This document shows, one piece after another, positions 51,796 through 62,994 of a DNA stretch of 64,000 bases (the stretch's first letter is position 1; each line of letters starts with the position of its first letter). Source of the DNA: Ceriagrion tenellum (Eukaryota; Arthropoda; Insecta; Odonata; Coenagrionidae); contig OY720641.1 of NCBI GenBank assembly GCA_963169105.1, positions 75,095,496 to 75,159,495 on the forward strand, in the 5' to 3' direction. The notes beneath the pieces were generated by a model that saw nothing but the letters and a program-made list of their open reading frames with translations, did no database searches and was not told the origin of the DNA. A program made the position numbers and the translations under genes.

Positions 51796-52080
51796 ACGTC
51801 TTTATTGGGGCGAGATTGAGACTAAGGTAGTCTCTTCTTCCATCTAACCCATCGTCAGATAAATACATGAAATAAATGCGAAGAAAGATGCATACATTAT
51901 TGGGAAAAACGGAAGGAAGTGATATCCTTGACGAAAAAACCCACTGCAGAATAACACCCACACATGACGGGGAGTGTGAAAAACCTACGAAAGCCTACAG
52001 ACCGATTATGCTAATGTAACACCAACAAAAAAACAATGCATTAAATACACATCAGACGATAATAATATTAAAAAGAGAAA
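51796..52080. other. Noncoding spacer
   Basis: No feature recognised; it may include remnants of retroelement 3' sequence. Confidence 0.4.
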
Positions 52081-52345
52081 ATTATATAAATAACCACAAA
52101 GTTAACAATAACTAAATGAGAAATAAGATAATAAAGACAAATAAATAATAAGAAAGTAAAAATAAATAAAATATATATGAATGAACAAATAAAATAAATA
52201 TCGATAAATAAATAAAACAAAGAAAGCTCAAGAAAATAAAATAAAGATGAATAAATAATAACAAATGAATCATAAACAGTAAATCGACAATTAAAAAGTG
52301 AGTATTAGTAAACGAAATAAAATAAGAAAGGTTTACATACATTTA
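52081..52345. repeat. A-rich AAATA/AATAA low-complexity tract
   Basis: About 265 bp dominated by AAATA, AATAAA and AAGA units on the plus strand with few C and scattered G. It resembles an expanded and decayed retroposon tail. The minus-strand 76-codon frame in it is rich in Leu, Phe and Tyr for the same compositional reason. Confidence 0.8.
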
Positions 52346-52434
52346 ACAAAGAAAGTTTAATCAACAATTAATAGTCTATTTTTTTAAATAAATTAATAAA
52401 ATAAATTGAGATTATGAAAATTCATATTTTCTTA

Positions 52435-53160
52435 GCCGGACAGACATGTTTAAAATGTCAACCTTTCCGAGAACAATTAGTAATGGTAGTAGCGACCAAC
52501 ATAGATGGATTTATGACTGGATAATAAGGTTTTCCATCCGGTAATCTATTTTGCAGGACATTCCGTAGAGAGGCCGTTTTTAATTGATATGATATCCAAG
52601 AGTAACATCACGTGACACATGGAACTGTAGTATCAAGATGTCTCACATAACTATCTACTTGCACTTCTAAGCATACACTGATTGGCATACAGACGGAAAG
52701 GTTCAAAATTACATTCATCCAACGAACAAATATAGATTGTAGCAGCAGCCAAAATCTATGGATTAATGACTAAATAATAGATTGGTCTAGTTGGTCAGAG
52801 GTAGAGAGAGGAATTTATAACCGAAAACATAACCAGTAGCGTTCTTATTGACTTACTATTGACTTACATTCTTATTGACTAACATGAACTTCAAGCTTTT
52901 CTCATCCTCAATATTACAATCATCATTGTTTCGTATGAGATTAATCTAAACACTGATTAACGCATGGATGGAAGGGTTTAAAATCATTCTTTCCGCAACA
53001 AATCAGAACCAGCTACCCATATGGATGGACTAATGACTGGACAATCAATTTTCTAGTACGTAGTAGTTGGTATTATTTTCGTGGAAGGCCCCTTTTCATT
53101 GATACCTTAGCTAGTAGTAACAGCATGCCTAATATACCCACCTGCTTCGCTTCCGGCATT
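52435..53160. repeat. Degenerate tandem repeat, about 260-bp period, three copies
   Basis: Corresponding landmarks recur in order. 'ATGAC' within GGATTTATGACTGGA, GGATTAATGACTAAA and GGACTAATGACTGGA starts at 52513, 52766 and 53033, giving periods of 253 and 267. Units 1 and 3 also share GAGGCC/AAGGCC, a TTGATA string and AGTAACA downstream. Divergence between copies is high, so this is an old local tandem array or the remains of a satellite. Confidence 0.7.
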
Positions 53161-53349
53161 ATTATGAATACTTTTCATGCTCGCATGGCCATAATCTGCA
53201 CATCGATTGACCGTCCTGATACATAGAATTATTGTTAAATACATCTAATACAGTGTGATCCATGGCAAACGCAATAATTGCGCCTTATACTCTTTAGTTG
53301 GCCTTCAGTGATCTGTTAAGTTAAAAATTCTACAAAAGACATGTTATAT

Positions 53350-53530
53350 TCGCGCCATATCGCATAGTGATATTAAGATACAGTAAAAAATGGTTATATG
53401 CAAGCATGCGGGGTAAATGAGCAGTGCGATATCATGCAAGTAGCTCACGGGATATACCAAGTGAATACGATACAAGGTGAGAGTAAGATATGATGATGCG
53501 GGTAGGGTAAGATACGGTGTCATGAGTAGC
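53350..53530. repeat. Degenerate short-period repeat
   Basis: Variants of GTAAGATAY and GATATCATGCAAGTAG recur several times with irregular spacing near 20-25 bp. The pattern is weak and could be fortuitous. Confidence 0.35.
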
Positions 53531-54632
53531 AATGAGCGAATTACGGTTGCCACCCTTCAGTATTTAAATTCATATTCCTGATTCGTAATTTTGTGTAAGA
53601 TTAGAATTACAGGCACTATCTATATCGAGACAGTACACGTAAAACTCATATTGAATGAGCGCGATCACATGTTAATATACTATGGATTCACAGTTTCAAG
53701 GACTTCAAGTCGGAATACTTCGTTATATCTTTCACAATGTTCAAATTCTTCCAGGCAGCAAAATTCAGCTGCCAAATGACAAATGATGATTAAAATACTC
53801 CACCATATTACAAAATGAAATATAATAAAGGTTGCATATGTGTTGAAAGCACGACAGTACACGATATCAACAGATTGTACGAATGCGCCTGGGAACACGA
53901 TCGGCGTATTAAATGCATTAAATAAGAAGTATTATTCATATAATTTAATACTAATAGCTAATAATTTCATTAAGAAGGCATAATGACAGGCATTCGAAAA
54001 TTAGATACACATGCGTAATGAGCCCTGACTATTCAGAAATATTACATGAGCCCATCGGTAAAGATGCAACACGATACCGTTCATATCTAGCTATAAGAAC
54101 AAACTTTTATATCTACAATCACGAGGAACCCAGCTAGCCACATCGAGGGTGTGAGGCAAGGGGTGACTCAACACTAAGAAAGCATCGGTCAGGCACACCA
54201 TCATGGTGTTTATGTGCATTAATCACGTACCATGGTACAAATTATACTTAATTAAAACATTTTTAGGGATATATCACACGTTATACGGCTTCCATCATTC
54301 CACTTATCAGGGATTTGTACGAAATCATATACCACGGTAACCATTTGAATACCATAAACCATGCTAGCATGAAGAACATGCAAAATAATGACTAACTATA
54401 TGCTTAAAAACATAAATATTGATACTATCGTCCATCGAATAAATTAAAATAAACCAAAGCATACGTCACCAATCGATATCATCTATATCACAAGTCGTTT
54501 TGATAAGAACAAGTGCAGCCATTCGTGGAAAAATTAAGTTTACCCGTTTCCAGCAAGCTAAGTACCTCTATTATTTATGTAATTTACCTTGATATTGCTA
54601 CCTATCACACGGTTCTTTCCCAAATTCCCTCC
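53531..54632. other. AT-rich noncoding spacer
   Basis: No gene recognised. A 12-bp palindrome GTACCATGGTAC lies at about 54228-54239. Confidence 0.5.
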
Positions 54633-54715
54633 CCAATCATGGATGTCATCCTAGAATCTTTTGCCTCACACCCTTGCCAATCATGGATGTCATCTTCTTC
54701 CGCCACACACCCTTA
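54633..54715. repeat. Two-copy tandem repeat, 44-bp period
   Basis: CCAATCATGGATGTCATC begins at 54633 and again at 54677. Each copy ends in CACACCCTT, and the second is a few bases shorter in its middle. Confidence 0.9.
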
Positions 54716-54739
54716 TGGCGGCTCGCGGGTTGATATGTA

Positions 54740-55335
54740 GATGTATGTTTCGCTGTTTTTGGAGGGAGAGAGGGGGGAAAGAGTGGGGAAATGCTGGAAT
54801 GTTTGCGCGAGATGAAGAGAAAGAGTATATGAGAGAGAGAGAATGATTTAGGAGAGTGTATGAAGTAAGCGGGAAGGGCGAGTGGGGGGGGGGGGTAGGT
54901 GGGTGGGGGATGGAGTCGGGTGTCCGCGGTGGAGGCGGGGGCCGCCGACTCTCGACGTACACACGCTCACGAGGAGGAGGCGGCGCGGTGGTGGAGCCAC
55001 GGCTGGCGGAGGCAAAGAGGCACAGGACCGGGAGAGCAGAGAGGAACATCACGTTAATCGATTACACACACATTCCCCCCTTCTCCCCGCCTCCTCCTCG
55101 CTGGCCTCCTGCCCTCTCCCTCTCTCTCCCTCGCCTCGCATATATACGCACACACACAATAACCCCCCACCATTCTCGCCTCCACCTGCCCCCCCCCCGA
55201 GCCCTCCCCCTAAACCATTCCCCACAAAAGGGCTCTCTTTCGACCCCTCCCCACGGTAGCCCAATACAGGCCCTGGTTCCCACCTACCCCCAACCCCTAG
55301 TGGTGTCCCGCGCTCTGGAATAACACCCATTCAAC
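54740..55335. other. GA-rich then CT-rich GC island
   Basis: The plus strand is GA-rich from 54755 to about 55030 (with GTGGGGGGGGGGG and GGTGGGTGGGGG runs near 54885-54910) and then C/T-rich from 55070 to 55300. Frames up to 155 codons on both strands are repetitive Gly/Arg/Pro-rich translations. It may be a promoter region, and the G-runs at 54885-54918 could form a quadruplex. Confidence 0.45.
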
Positions 55336-55661
55336 CCACATCTTCCTCGGAATAAAAAAAACCTTGTTATTTTTTTTTACCTGGCTCTATTGCGCGAAGC
55401 ACGTGTCACAAGTCACGTATGTGAAGGTGCATAAGTAGAACTAGATAGAGTTTATCGCACAGTTATTTTTTACCAATTAGAAATATTTTAATTTCACCTA
55501 AGAATAACAAGAGTTTAGTGAAACTCTACATAGTCGATATTCTCGGAACCTGAGAGCCTATTAAATCTTTGGATATGCTATAAACACTAATAAGTAAAGA
55601 TAAAACTTATTTTATTGCCATTAGAAACACTAAGTTAAAGTAAATTCAACCAATAAGGACT
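55336..55661. other. AT-rich noncoding spacer
   Basis: No feature recognised. Confidence 0.5.
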
Positions 55662-55865
55662 CATTTCATTGGCTGTTTAATCCTAAGATTGGTTGACTGC
55701 GGCCCTCCACCCTTCCCTGTCTAATGCTAGTTCTCTTACCTCCTGGTTTCTTTTCCTATGTACTTTTCTCATTATTTGGTTCATGAACTAATTCCTGGGT
55801 CTTCCTCCGGAAACTTTTCCCTCTATTTTGCCATGAATTATGTTCTTCACAAATCCCAATAAAGA
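55662..55865 (-). mobile_element. LINE-A fragment 3 (C-terminus)
   Basis: On the minus strand the order is GKIEGKVSGGRPRN, a stop where other copies have a sense codon, FMNQIMRKVHRKRNQEV, RELALDREGWRAAVNQS, then a stop. This is the best-preserved example of the LINE-A C-terminal signature. Positions 55682-55763 match fragment 2 at 72 of 82 bases. The copy is 5'-truncated, and the 3' end falls near 55675. Confidence 0.88.
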
Positions 55866-57600
55866 CTTGAGCTGTTGAATTACTACTAACAATTGACACT
55901 GAATTGCATGGGTTGGGTTTCTATAGAAATGAACTCAGCTTTGAATAAATTATCACGACCAAGAATCTACAGCAAATTCAAACAAATATGTAATGATCTG
56001 AATACCTTATTTTATACGGGAAAGTTAGCCTCCAATTTTATTAACTTTTTCCTCATTTGAATAGCGTTTTTTAATTTTCTCTCGCAGACTTCCTGGGAAA
56101 TACCAGTCGGTCTAAATACGGGGAGGGGAAGCCGCAAAACTTTCTCTCTATTTTAAGTAACACCTCACGCAGCAACAACCCCAAAAAATCGTGCTGAAAC
56201 TCAAGAATCAATGGTACGGAGAAATAACAAGAGATAAGTGAATGGGTATTCACAAGATTTCATCTTTTTGGGGTTACCTGATATGTTTAATTAGCATGAA
56301 CATGACATAAAATGACGGGCTTTACAACTATAGTTTTATTGATCTGTTTAGTTTGCTTTATACTTCAAATTGAAGCTAGTTCCTTATTGTATTTAGCACA
56401 TGGTCATTCAATCAATTTTCTTTAGACAAGAGCATTTACGCAGATAATTTGTCTCTCTGACTATCTTTCCAGAATCGAGTATCCAGGTTTAGTAAACAAG
56501 ATAGAGAGGGGAGTTCATAAATGTACTCCTATTTCATTAGTGTAGAAATTACGGCCGATAGATTCCTTTATGATTGCCGGGACGCAGGAGGCGGGAATCA
56601 CGCTCTGATACGCTTAGCCGATGGTCAGATTCAGACATGCATGTGTATCATTACTGTGTACTACTTATTACAATGGCACATTAGATTACTCTTATAAATT
56701 AAACTGGACGCAAGGACTCATAGGTTCAAATTCCACTTCATCAGGGTTCATTTCGTTATCTACAAATCGTAGCAATTAAAAAATAATACTCAACTTAATC
56801 GGCGATTATTTAGAAGCATATAACAATGGAATACACCAGATATGCCTAAGGCAGTGTAGACTGAGGTATAAGGCTCCACATTAGTCGTCGAAAATATCAT
56901 TAGAGACAACTTATTAGCCAGAGACATTTCCTTGTGTCGCATGTTGTCACAAAGAAATGAAAAAAGCCTGATAACACCAGGAAATATATAATGAATTGCT
57001 CGCACGTTTCCCCATTATTATTTTCGTCTGTGTGGTTGTTTGGGATGGGAATATTATACGTCATTGAGAACAATTGGTTTGGTTGGTGTCGGGAGGATTT
57101 TACAAGAATGGCGAATGGGTGAATATAAATCTGGTTTCGGCATTCATTTTCAACGAAGGACACCAAGAGAGCCATGATTTAACATCCTATTCGATGCGAC
57201 GTAGGGAGTACAACACTTTTGAGGTCTTCACTTGGTATATAGGTACATCTTAATATTCCATTGAAAAGTTATTTCCACAGCGGTTTTAAAGACCTTGAGA
57301 TGGGAAGCCAGTACGAGAACCACCTCACCTGAGTAATTAATTCAATTATAATTTTTTTAGGGAAAAGGAGAAGTGCCAAGGCTTGTCCTTAGCGAGTATG
57401 ATGCATTTATATGGCGATTCTTAGCGAATTTTTCTATGTTATTCCCATTCTCAACGGTAAGTAATTATGCAATTTAAGACAATTTGTGAAATGAGACGCA
57501 AAATTTCGGGACATTGACAGAGGACGTATCCTTGTAAAAGCAGCAAATTTATTAAAAAAATAACACTACTTTAATCCAACGATCTGACAACCTTAATGAC
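55866..57600. other. AT-rich noncoding spacer
   Basis: No feature recognised. A B-box-like GGTTCAAATTC near 56728 lacks an A box. Confidence 0.5.
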
Positions 57601-58075
57601 ACTTTAATGACTTTCTCCTCGTCCACCCACTCTCTCCGCACCTCGTTGCCGATGCTGGAAATCCACCCGATCCATATATACACATGGAACGCACAAATAT
57701 AAATTTAGCCTCCTTCCCTCTCTCCCTCACGGCCTTTCACTATTCCCCTCACTCAGCCTCACCTCACCCTCCGGCCGTAATAATTGGCAGTTCCTCCTTC
57801 CCTTCCGTCAGACCGTGCGTCCACCTTTTTCCTTCCCCCATTGTTGGCAAATTGCTGAGATTAAAGGGGATGTGTCGTGTTGAATGTTTCCATCCGAGCT
57901 TCGTTGACGGGACTGGCGTCTAAAAATACTGCTCATTCATTGCGAGCGGTCGGGGAAAATGCATCAGCCGGTGTCGGGGGGGTAGTGTGCGCACGCTGGG
58001 GGTTCAAGAGTTGAGTGCGTACCCCACTTCCCCTACTATTTACGAAAACCTTGGCCGAACAAAAGTGTGACGAAT
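57601..58075. other. GC-richer block
   Basis: Positions 57600-57845 are C/T-rich and 57935-58030 G-rich on the plus strand. A 79-codon frame has no domain. It may be regulatory. Confidence 0.4.
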
Positions 58076-59830
58076 CAAAATGTCTATGGAAATAGATCGA
58101 TTAACTGACAGAGATGCTACCAAATAGTAACGCGGCTACGTAACAAAACTGCTGCTTCGAGTGCATGGAGAAGTTTGAAAATTATGTAGCCCGTGACGGA
58201 AATTGGCTTCAACGACAAAGAGACGAAGAGAGTAGCAAATGACAAGCAAATTTCTGATATAGGCTTTCCTAAAGAGCACATGAGAAGTACACTTTCGTGG
58301 AGTTAATGGTAACAAAGATTTTCTGGAAAACGACGGATATAAGATGGTAATATGCATAGATAGAAATTCCATTAATCGAATCCACAAATCGATAGTCATA
58401 CTTAAGCATTTGAGACTTTCCCTGAGAATAAATTACAACGCTTTTCATCGAAAGGACTCTTCACAATGGCAAATAAAAATAAAAATTACATTTTTATCCC
58501 ATCTCAGCAGCCGCTGCGTGCATATGCTTACCACTTAGATAGCATTGGAAAACAATAAACATACTAAAATGAAGGAGAATGCCTCTTCAGAAAATTCCTT
58601 AAATCGAGTTTTTCATGCTCAGCCTAAGGCCACATGTTGTGGAACGTCATTTCTCATGATGAGGCATTTGGCGGACAGCTTGCTTTTCACGATCTACATT
58701 CCCGATTACCATCACCTTGAATCTAATGCCCGCAGACAGGCAGTAGTGGAGCAGTGGGAGATCGCTCTTTAGAGCATGACGACTTTTAAATGAAACATTC
58801 ACCACTCTTGACTATGGTTATTTACGCTACTCACGTTAGGTACTTACTCATATTAAGAAAACTTCCCCAATCGTCACGACTATTTCTTCACATCCTTTAC
58901 TTGACCCAAAACCCCCACCTAAATTTCTCCCCACTTCCGCACTTCCTCCTGATGAATAACTCATACCACATTACTCCTTTCGCATCGATAATCGACAAAA
59001 GCCGATCTTGAATTATAAAGGCAAGTTTGAACAAGGAAGCTGACTTCTATGTAAGTATCGAGTTTAGCGATATCTCGAATCGTACAGCTACTTTCACATA
59101 ACTTCCGGCATTTCCTAAACAAATAGATGACGGAAGTAAGCTACGAAAATGTTATTACGCAAATCACCCAAATTAGGCAATACTGGCGTTTGTATATCGT
59201 AGTTTGAGTTCCATAGGTCTTCGTGGGTTAAATAAATATAAATAAATTACAATAATCATGCATAATTACGTCGATACAAGTAATTGAATTGTGACAATAA
59301 TAATCATTATCTAAAAAGAGAGAAGTCATAAATCTCTCCTTAGCAGTTCTTTAGCATTTAAAATATTCATAAGTACAAATTATTGTTTACAGGTACAACA
59401 ATGAATCATTCTCCTACTAAGCTAATAGGCGTTAACATTTTCAATCTTCGCTTGTGTCATGTGATCAAGATTTCATCGGATCCATTGCGATTTTGTCACA
59501 GAATAGCTATGCAAATCAGAAGCTCCCCCATTTCCTCCTCAAGTGCGAATCTCAGTTGATTACTACCATTATCGATCCCTACTGCCATGGAATTCCGTGC
59601 TTACATATCGAGGTGCCGATTTTTAACGGCTTTCGAGGATATTGTCATTTAAGTGACTATCATGTGTAAACTCGCCTTTAAGGCTTCGCTCCTATAATAA
59701 ATGCGCCTAATACTCGTTTTGTTTAACTATGACAATCGAATTAGGTCTCCGATGCAGCATAAAATTAACGAAGAAGAATAAAAATGTGTGAAACTAGCAA
59801 AAAAAAGCCTGTACCAGCATTTTGAAGTTT
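58076..59830. other. Noncoding spacer
   Basis: Several 60-90 codon frames on both strands, none recognised. Confidence 0.5.
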
Positions 59831-60271
59831 TTACCCGTATGACGCACATATGAGCAGTAAATTCAAAATGCTGATAATATAATTAAAATATAATTCTCCT
59901 TTTTTCATTGTTAAATAAGATTTTAAGGAAACAGATGGAAAACCAGATACGCGGCGCAAGGATTGCATTAGCTGACTCAAAACTGAATTTGATGATGATG
60001 TGAGCGCCCATTGAAACGCATAATAAATTGAGTACTGGATAAAAGCCGTGGAAAATAACAAGAGACTATAACTACAATAAACAGACAAAGTTTTTCCTCC
60101 TATAATACGCAATATAGTCAAAAGGTTCAGCTGAAGACGGTCATTTGGGAGAGGTTGAGGAATGAGTAGATCGCTAAGGCATAAAATGAAGGACATAGAC
60201 TGAAAAACAGACAGGCTTATAAAACCATATTTCCCGCGCTTAATAACAGACATAATAGCAGCTACATACAC
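59831..60271 (-). other. Doubtful 146-codon ORF
   Basis: A minus-strand frame rich in Leu, Ser and Ile, with a hydrophobic stretch (YCSYSLLLFSTAFIQYSIYY) around residues 65-84. No family is recognised. Length alone is only mildly surprising for AT-rich DNA. Confidence 0.13.
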
Positions 60272-60670
60272 CTGTAACTTTTTTACTTCATTGGAAGGGT
60301 TCCTTATTATTTGATTTGCTCTCTAGTGCTTGTTTCTTAATCTGTAACACAGCACTAAGATCTCGTTTCTCACTTTCTACCACCGCTTCCTGCACCACTC
60401 TTTAAACTATGGACATTCATGTGGTTACAATTACATGAAAACAAACAGTGTCTGTAGCATTGGTAGTATGCCTCTTTTTATAGAGCATATTGGTGAAAGT
60501 TAACTTTGTTTCAAGTACATACTTTTGCTTTTGCAAAACTAGGCGTAGTTTAGTTAAATTGATTAGGTTACATTATAGTGCACGTCGATGATAACTCGCT
60601 CCAAGCCACACACCCTAGCAGGGTATTATTTAAATAAAAGCATCGATTTGACACACCGGAAATATGTAAG
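60272..60670. other. AT-rich noncoding spacer
   Basis: No feature recognised. Confidence 0.5.
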
Positions 60671-60674
60671 TTAA

Positions 60675-60930
60675 GGAGGAGATTACTTTATCTGTCTGGC
60701 CATGTTAAGAGGACGGATCATGGTTGAGAAACCAATCGCATTTGGCCGGAAAAGAAGAGATCAAGACGTTGTGAGAACAAGAGGCAGACGGAAAAGGTCA
60801 TGAGTGGGTTGCGGTCGATGAGACTCTCAAGAAAATAATATGAAGAGCCTGGAGAGCAAAAGGGACCGAATGAAGAAATGTATAGACGGGGAAGAAATTG
60901 AAAATAAAGAAACAGCAGGGTAGTGAGGGA
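60675..60930 (+). mobile_element. LINE-like C-terminal fragment (second family), degenerate
   Basis: One frame reads RRRLLYLSGHVKRTDH, then after a stop RIWPEKKRSRRC and RQTEKVMSGLRSM. This follows the common LINE C-terminal order: a GHV.RM(D) motif, a basic RRRGR(P/Q)-like patch, then a helical segment. It lacks the LINE-A ending, so it belongs to another RTE/R1-like family. Stops and probable frameshifts mark it as dead. The borders are rough. Confidence 0.55.
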
Positions 60931-61771
60931 TGCATCATTTAAACAATCGTTATTCTAATTCTACCAGCACACACTAAGATTCTAAGAAGATGTCTAACCA
61001 CCAAGATGACGGCGTTTAAGGAGTTTATCCATCTATTACTATACTGCGACATTATACCAGCACGGAAATATATTTAGAAACTTTCTACAGAATATAAAAC
61101 ACCATCAACTTAAATAAATTGTAATTCTCTCTATAAAATTATATCTATTCCGGGAATATTTAATTATGATACCGTGGCAGGCAGATTCATACTAAAATAT
61201 TTACATTTACCGTATTACCCTAAAGGCCACCTCAAGGATAGGTGATAGGGTATTTAATGCAAAAATGAAGTATTATTAATAAGCATAATTATTTCACGGC
61301 TTAGTAGTAGAAAAAGGTAACGGAATGATCAATAAGCCAAATGCGAAGATACCGAATAAAATTATTGAGACGGATACGAGGTCTTAAAATGAACCTCATT
61401 GTTAGCACCTATACCCAGAGTACTGCAAGAACATTTAGTATAGCCATCATATTATAATCAAATTACGTACCGAGTAGTTACAAACTTTACCAACACCGAA
61501 CGAAAAAGGTAAGGGAAATCCGACCCCACTTTTCGTAGTAATTTTCAAGTATATCCCCCAATGTAATATTTGAGGCTCTCTTCGGGGCGTGCGCCCACTA
61601 CCTTAAATTCGACAATGTTGAGCAAAATGCAAATTATTCCTCTAATGGACTTCATGAAACTTGATTGAACGATTTAAATATAACGCAAAAGAAATAAACA
61701 TGCTCACAGTCGATATATCAGTCATAGCAAAAAATCGAGCTAATTTACAAAGGTAGCAATTAGCAATAGAC
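60931..61771. other. AT-rich noncoding spacer
   Basis: No feature recognised. Confidence 0.5.
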
Positions 61772-61774
61772 TAA

Positions 61775-62412
61775 GGGCTGAATTCATAGTCGTTACCTGG
61801 GTGTCCCCCGGGTATGGGGAAACCCCTTGGCTCAGAAACGGTATTCATAGTCGTTACCCAAGGGACTGCCGTCCCCTAACCCTCCCCCAGGCCGTCGATT
61901 TCCTGTGTGAAGCCTGAACCTTATCCAAAGCTCCCCTAACGCAGTACTGCTGCCCACGCTTGGGACGAATTGATACTACGGTACTAATGGCAGTACACGA
62001 TAATATCAACAACTTTCCATAGTAACGTCTTCTGCTTACAAACACGGGTACTTATTGAACCACCCTCGTATTCCTCACCATTCATTTAACATAAATATTT
62101 AAGTTATATTAAACATTCTCTCATATAGCTTCAATCATTTTTCATCAACATCGTGTTACAGTATACTATATTATTGTTTATAGCGCGCTTAGTTACGGTG
62201 AAAAATGAGCATCGAAAACATCGAGAACTATTCAGCAGAACCGTTCATATTTATTTTTCCGCGGGATTGTCGCCAAATCTCTTACCCAGGCGTCCCCTGG
62301 CTGGTTATTACCCAGGTAAGGTTTATGAATCGCTCAGCGTAGGGGACCCCTAGGTGTTACCTGGCTAGGGGATACCCAGGTAACCCCTAGGAATACGCCT
62401 ATAAATACGGGC
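61775..62412. mobile_element. Non-autonomous DNA transposon with doubled terminal motifs
   Basis: The left end reads GGGCTGAATTCATAGTCG and TTACCTGGGT. The right end, reverse-complemented, reads GCCCGTATTTATAGGCG and GGTTACCTGGGTATCCCC, giving imperfect terminal inverted repeats of at least 18 bp plus a shared GTTACCTGGGT box. Each end carries a second copy of the motif: TATTCATAGTCGTTACCC at 61843-61860 on the left, and the complement of GCGATTCATAAACC near 62318-62331 on the right. TAA occurs at 61772-61774 and again at 62414-62416, compatible with a 3-bp target duplication such as PIF/Harbinger elements make, although one base intervenes on the right. The interior has only short frames and no transposase. 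Confidence 0.72.
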
Positions 62413-62514
62413 ATAAGTTCTCCAAGAGTACAAGATGGAAATAAATAAGTCGCAGACTAAACACTTAGAATGCGGAAGAAAAAAAGCTGAATGCAGAAGT
62501 CACATAGAGGGGTG

Positions 62515-62940
62515 AGAAATTATACCAAGTGCATCACTTCACCAAGGATGTACCATCACGGGGGACGGAAGAAGTACAGCGGATATCAAGCGAGAAATTG
62601 CATAAGCTAAGAAAGAGTTCATGGTAAAAAGACAACTACCGTGTTTAAGAAAATTGGACTAAAAATGAGAATAGTATGTTAAAACATTAGAAGAAGTAGA
62701 TGAGGAAAGACCATGGGGATCACAACAGAAAAAAGAACCAGATGCATTGGGTACACTTTGAGGCAAGATTGAGCTAGTGCAAAATGTAATTGAAGGAAAA
62801 ATAGAGGGAACAGTACCAAAAGGAATACCTAGGAAAGAATACAGAGGACAAATAAATAAGAAAGTACATAAAAACTACCAGAAAGTAAGCTAACGAGGAA
62901 GGATGGAGGGCTAGATTCAACTAATCTTAAGATTTAAAAA
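62515..62940 (+). mobile_element. LINE-A fragment 4 (RT C-terminus, degenerate)
   Basis: Pieces in order: GCTITGDGRSTADIKREIA then AKKEFMVKRQL at about 62545-62625 (thumb region, with one stop), RTRCIGYTLRQD near 62735-62772, then in another frame NVIEGKIEGTVPKGIPRKEY around 62787-62846, NKKVHKNYQKV to about 62888, and EGWRARFN near 62900. It has stops and at least two frame changes. It starts 103 bp right of the DNA transposon and ends about 55 bp left of the Jockey/CR1-like LINE. Confidence 0.85.
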
Positions 62941-62994
62941 CTAATGATGGTGGACTTCATGAACTTCATATCACGCTACTTACGACGGTAATGA

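Noticed and set aside
54856..55323. 155- and 125-codon overlapping plus-strand frames
   Set aside because: Two frames open across the same G-rich then C-rich DNA, with repetitive Gly/Arg then Pro/His translations.
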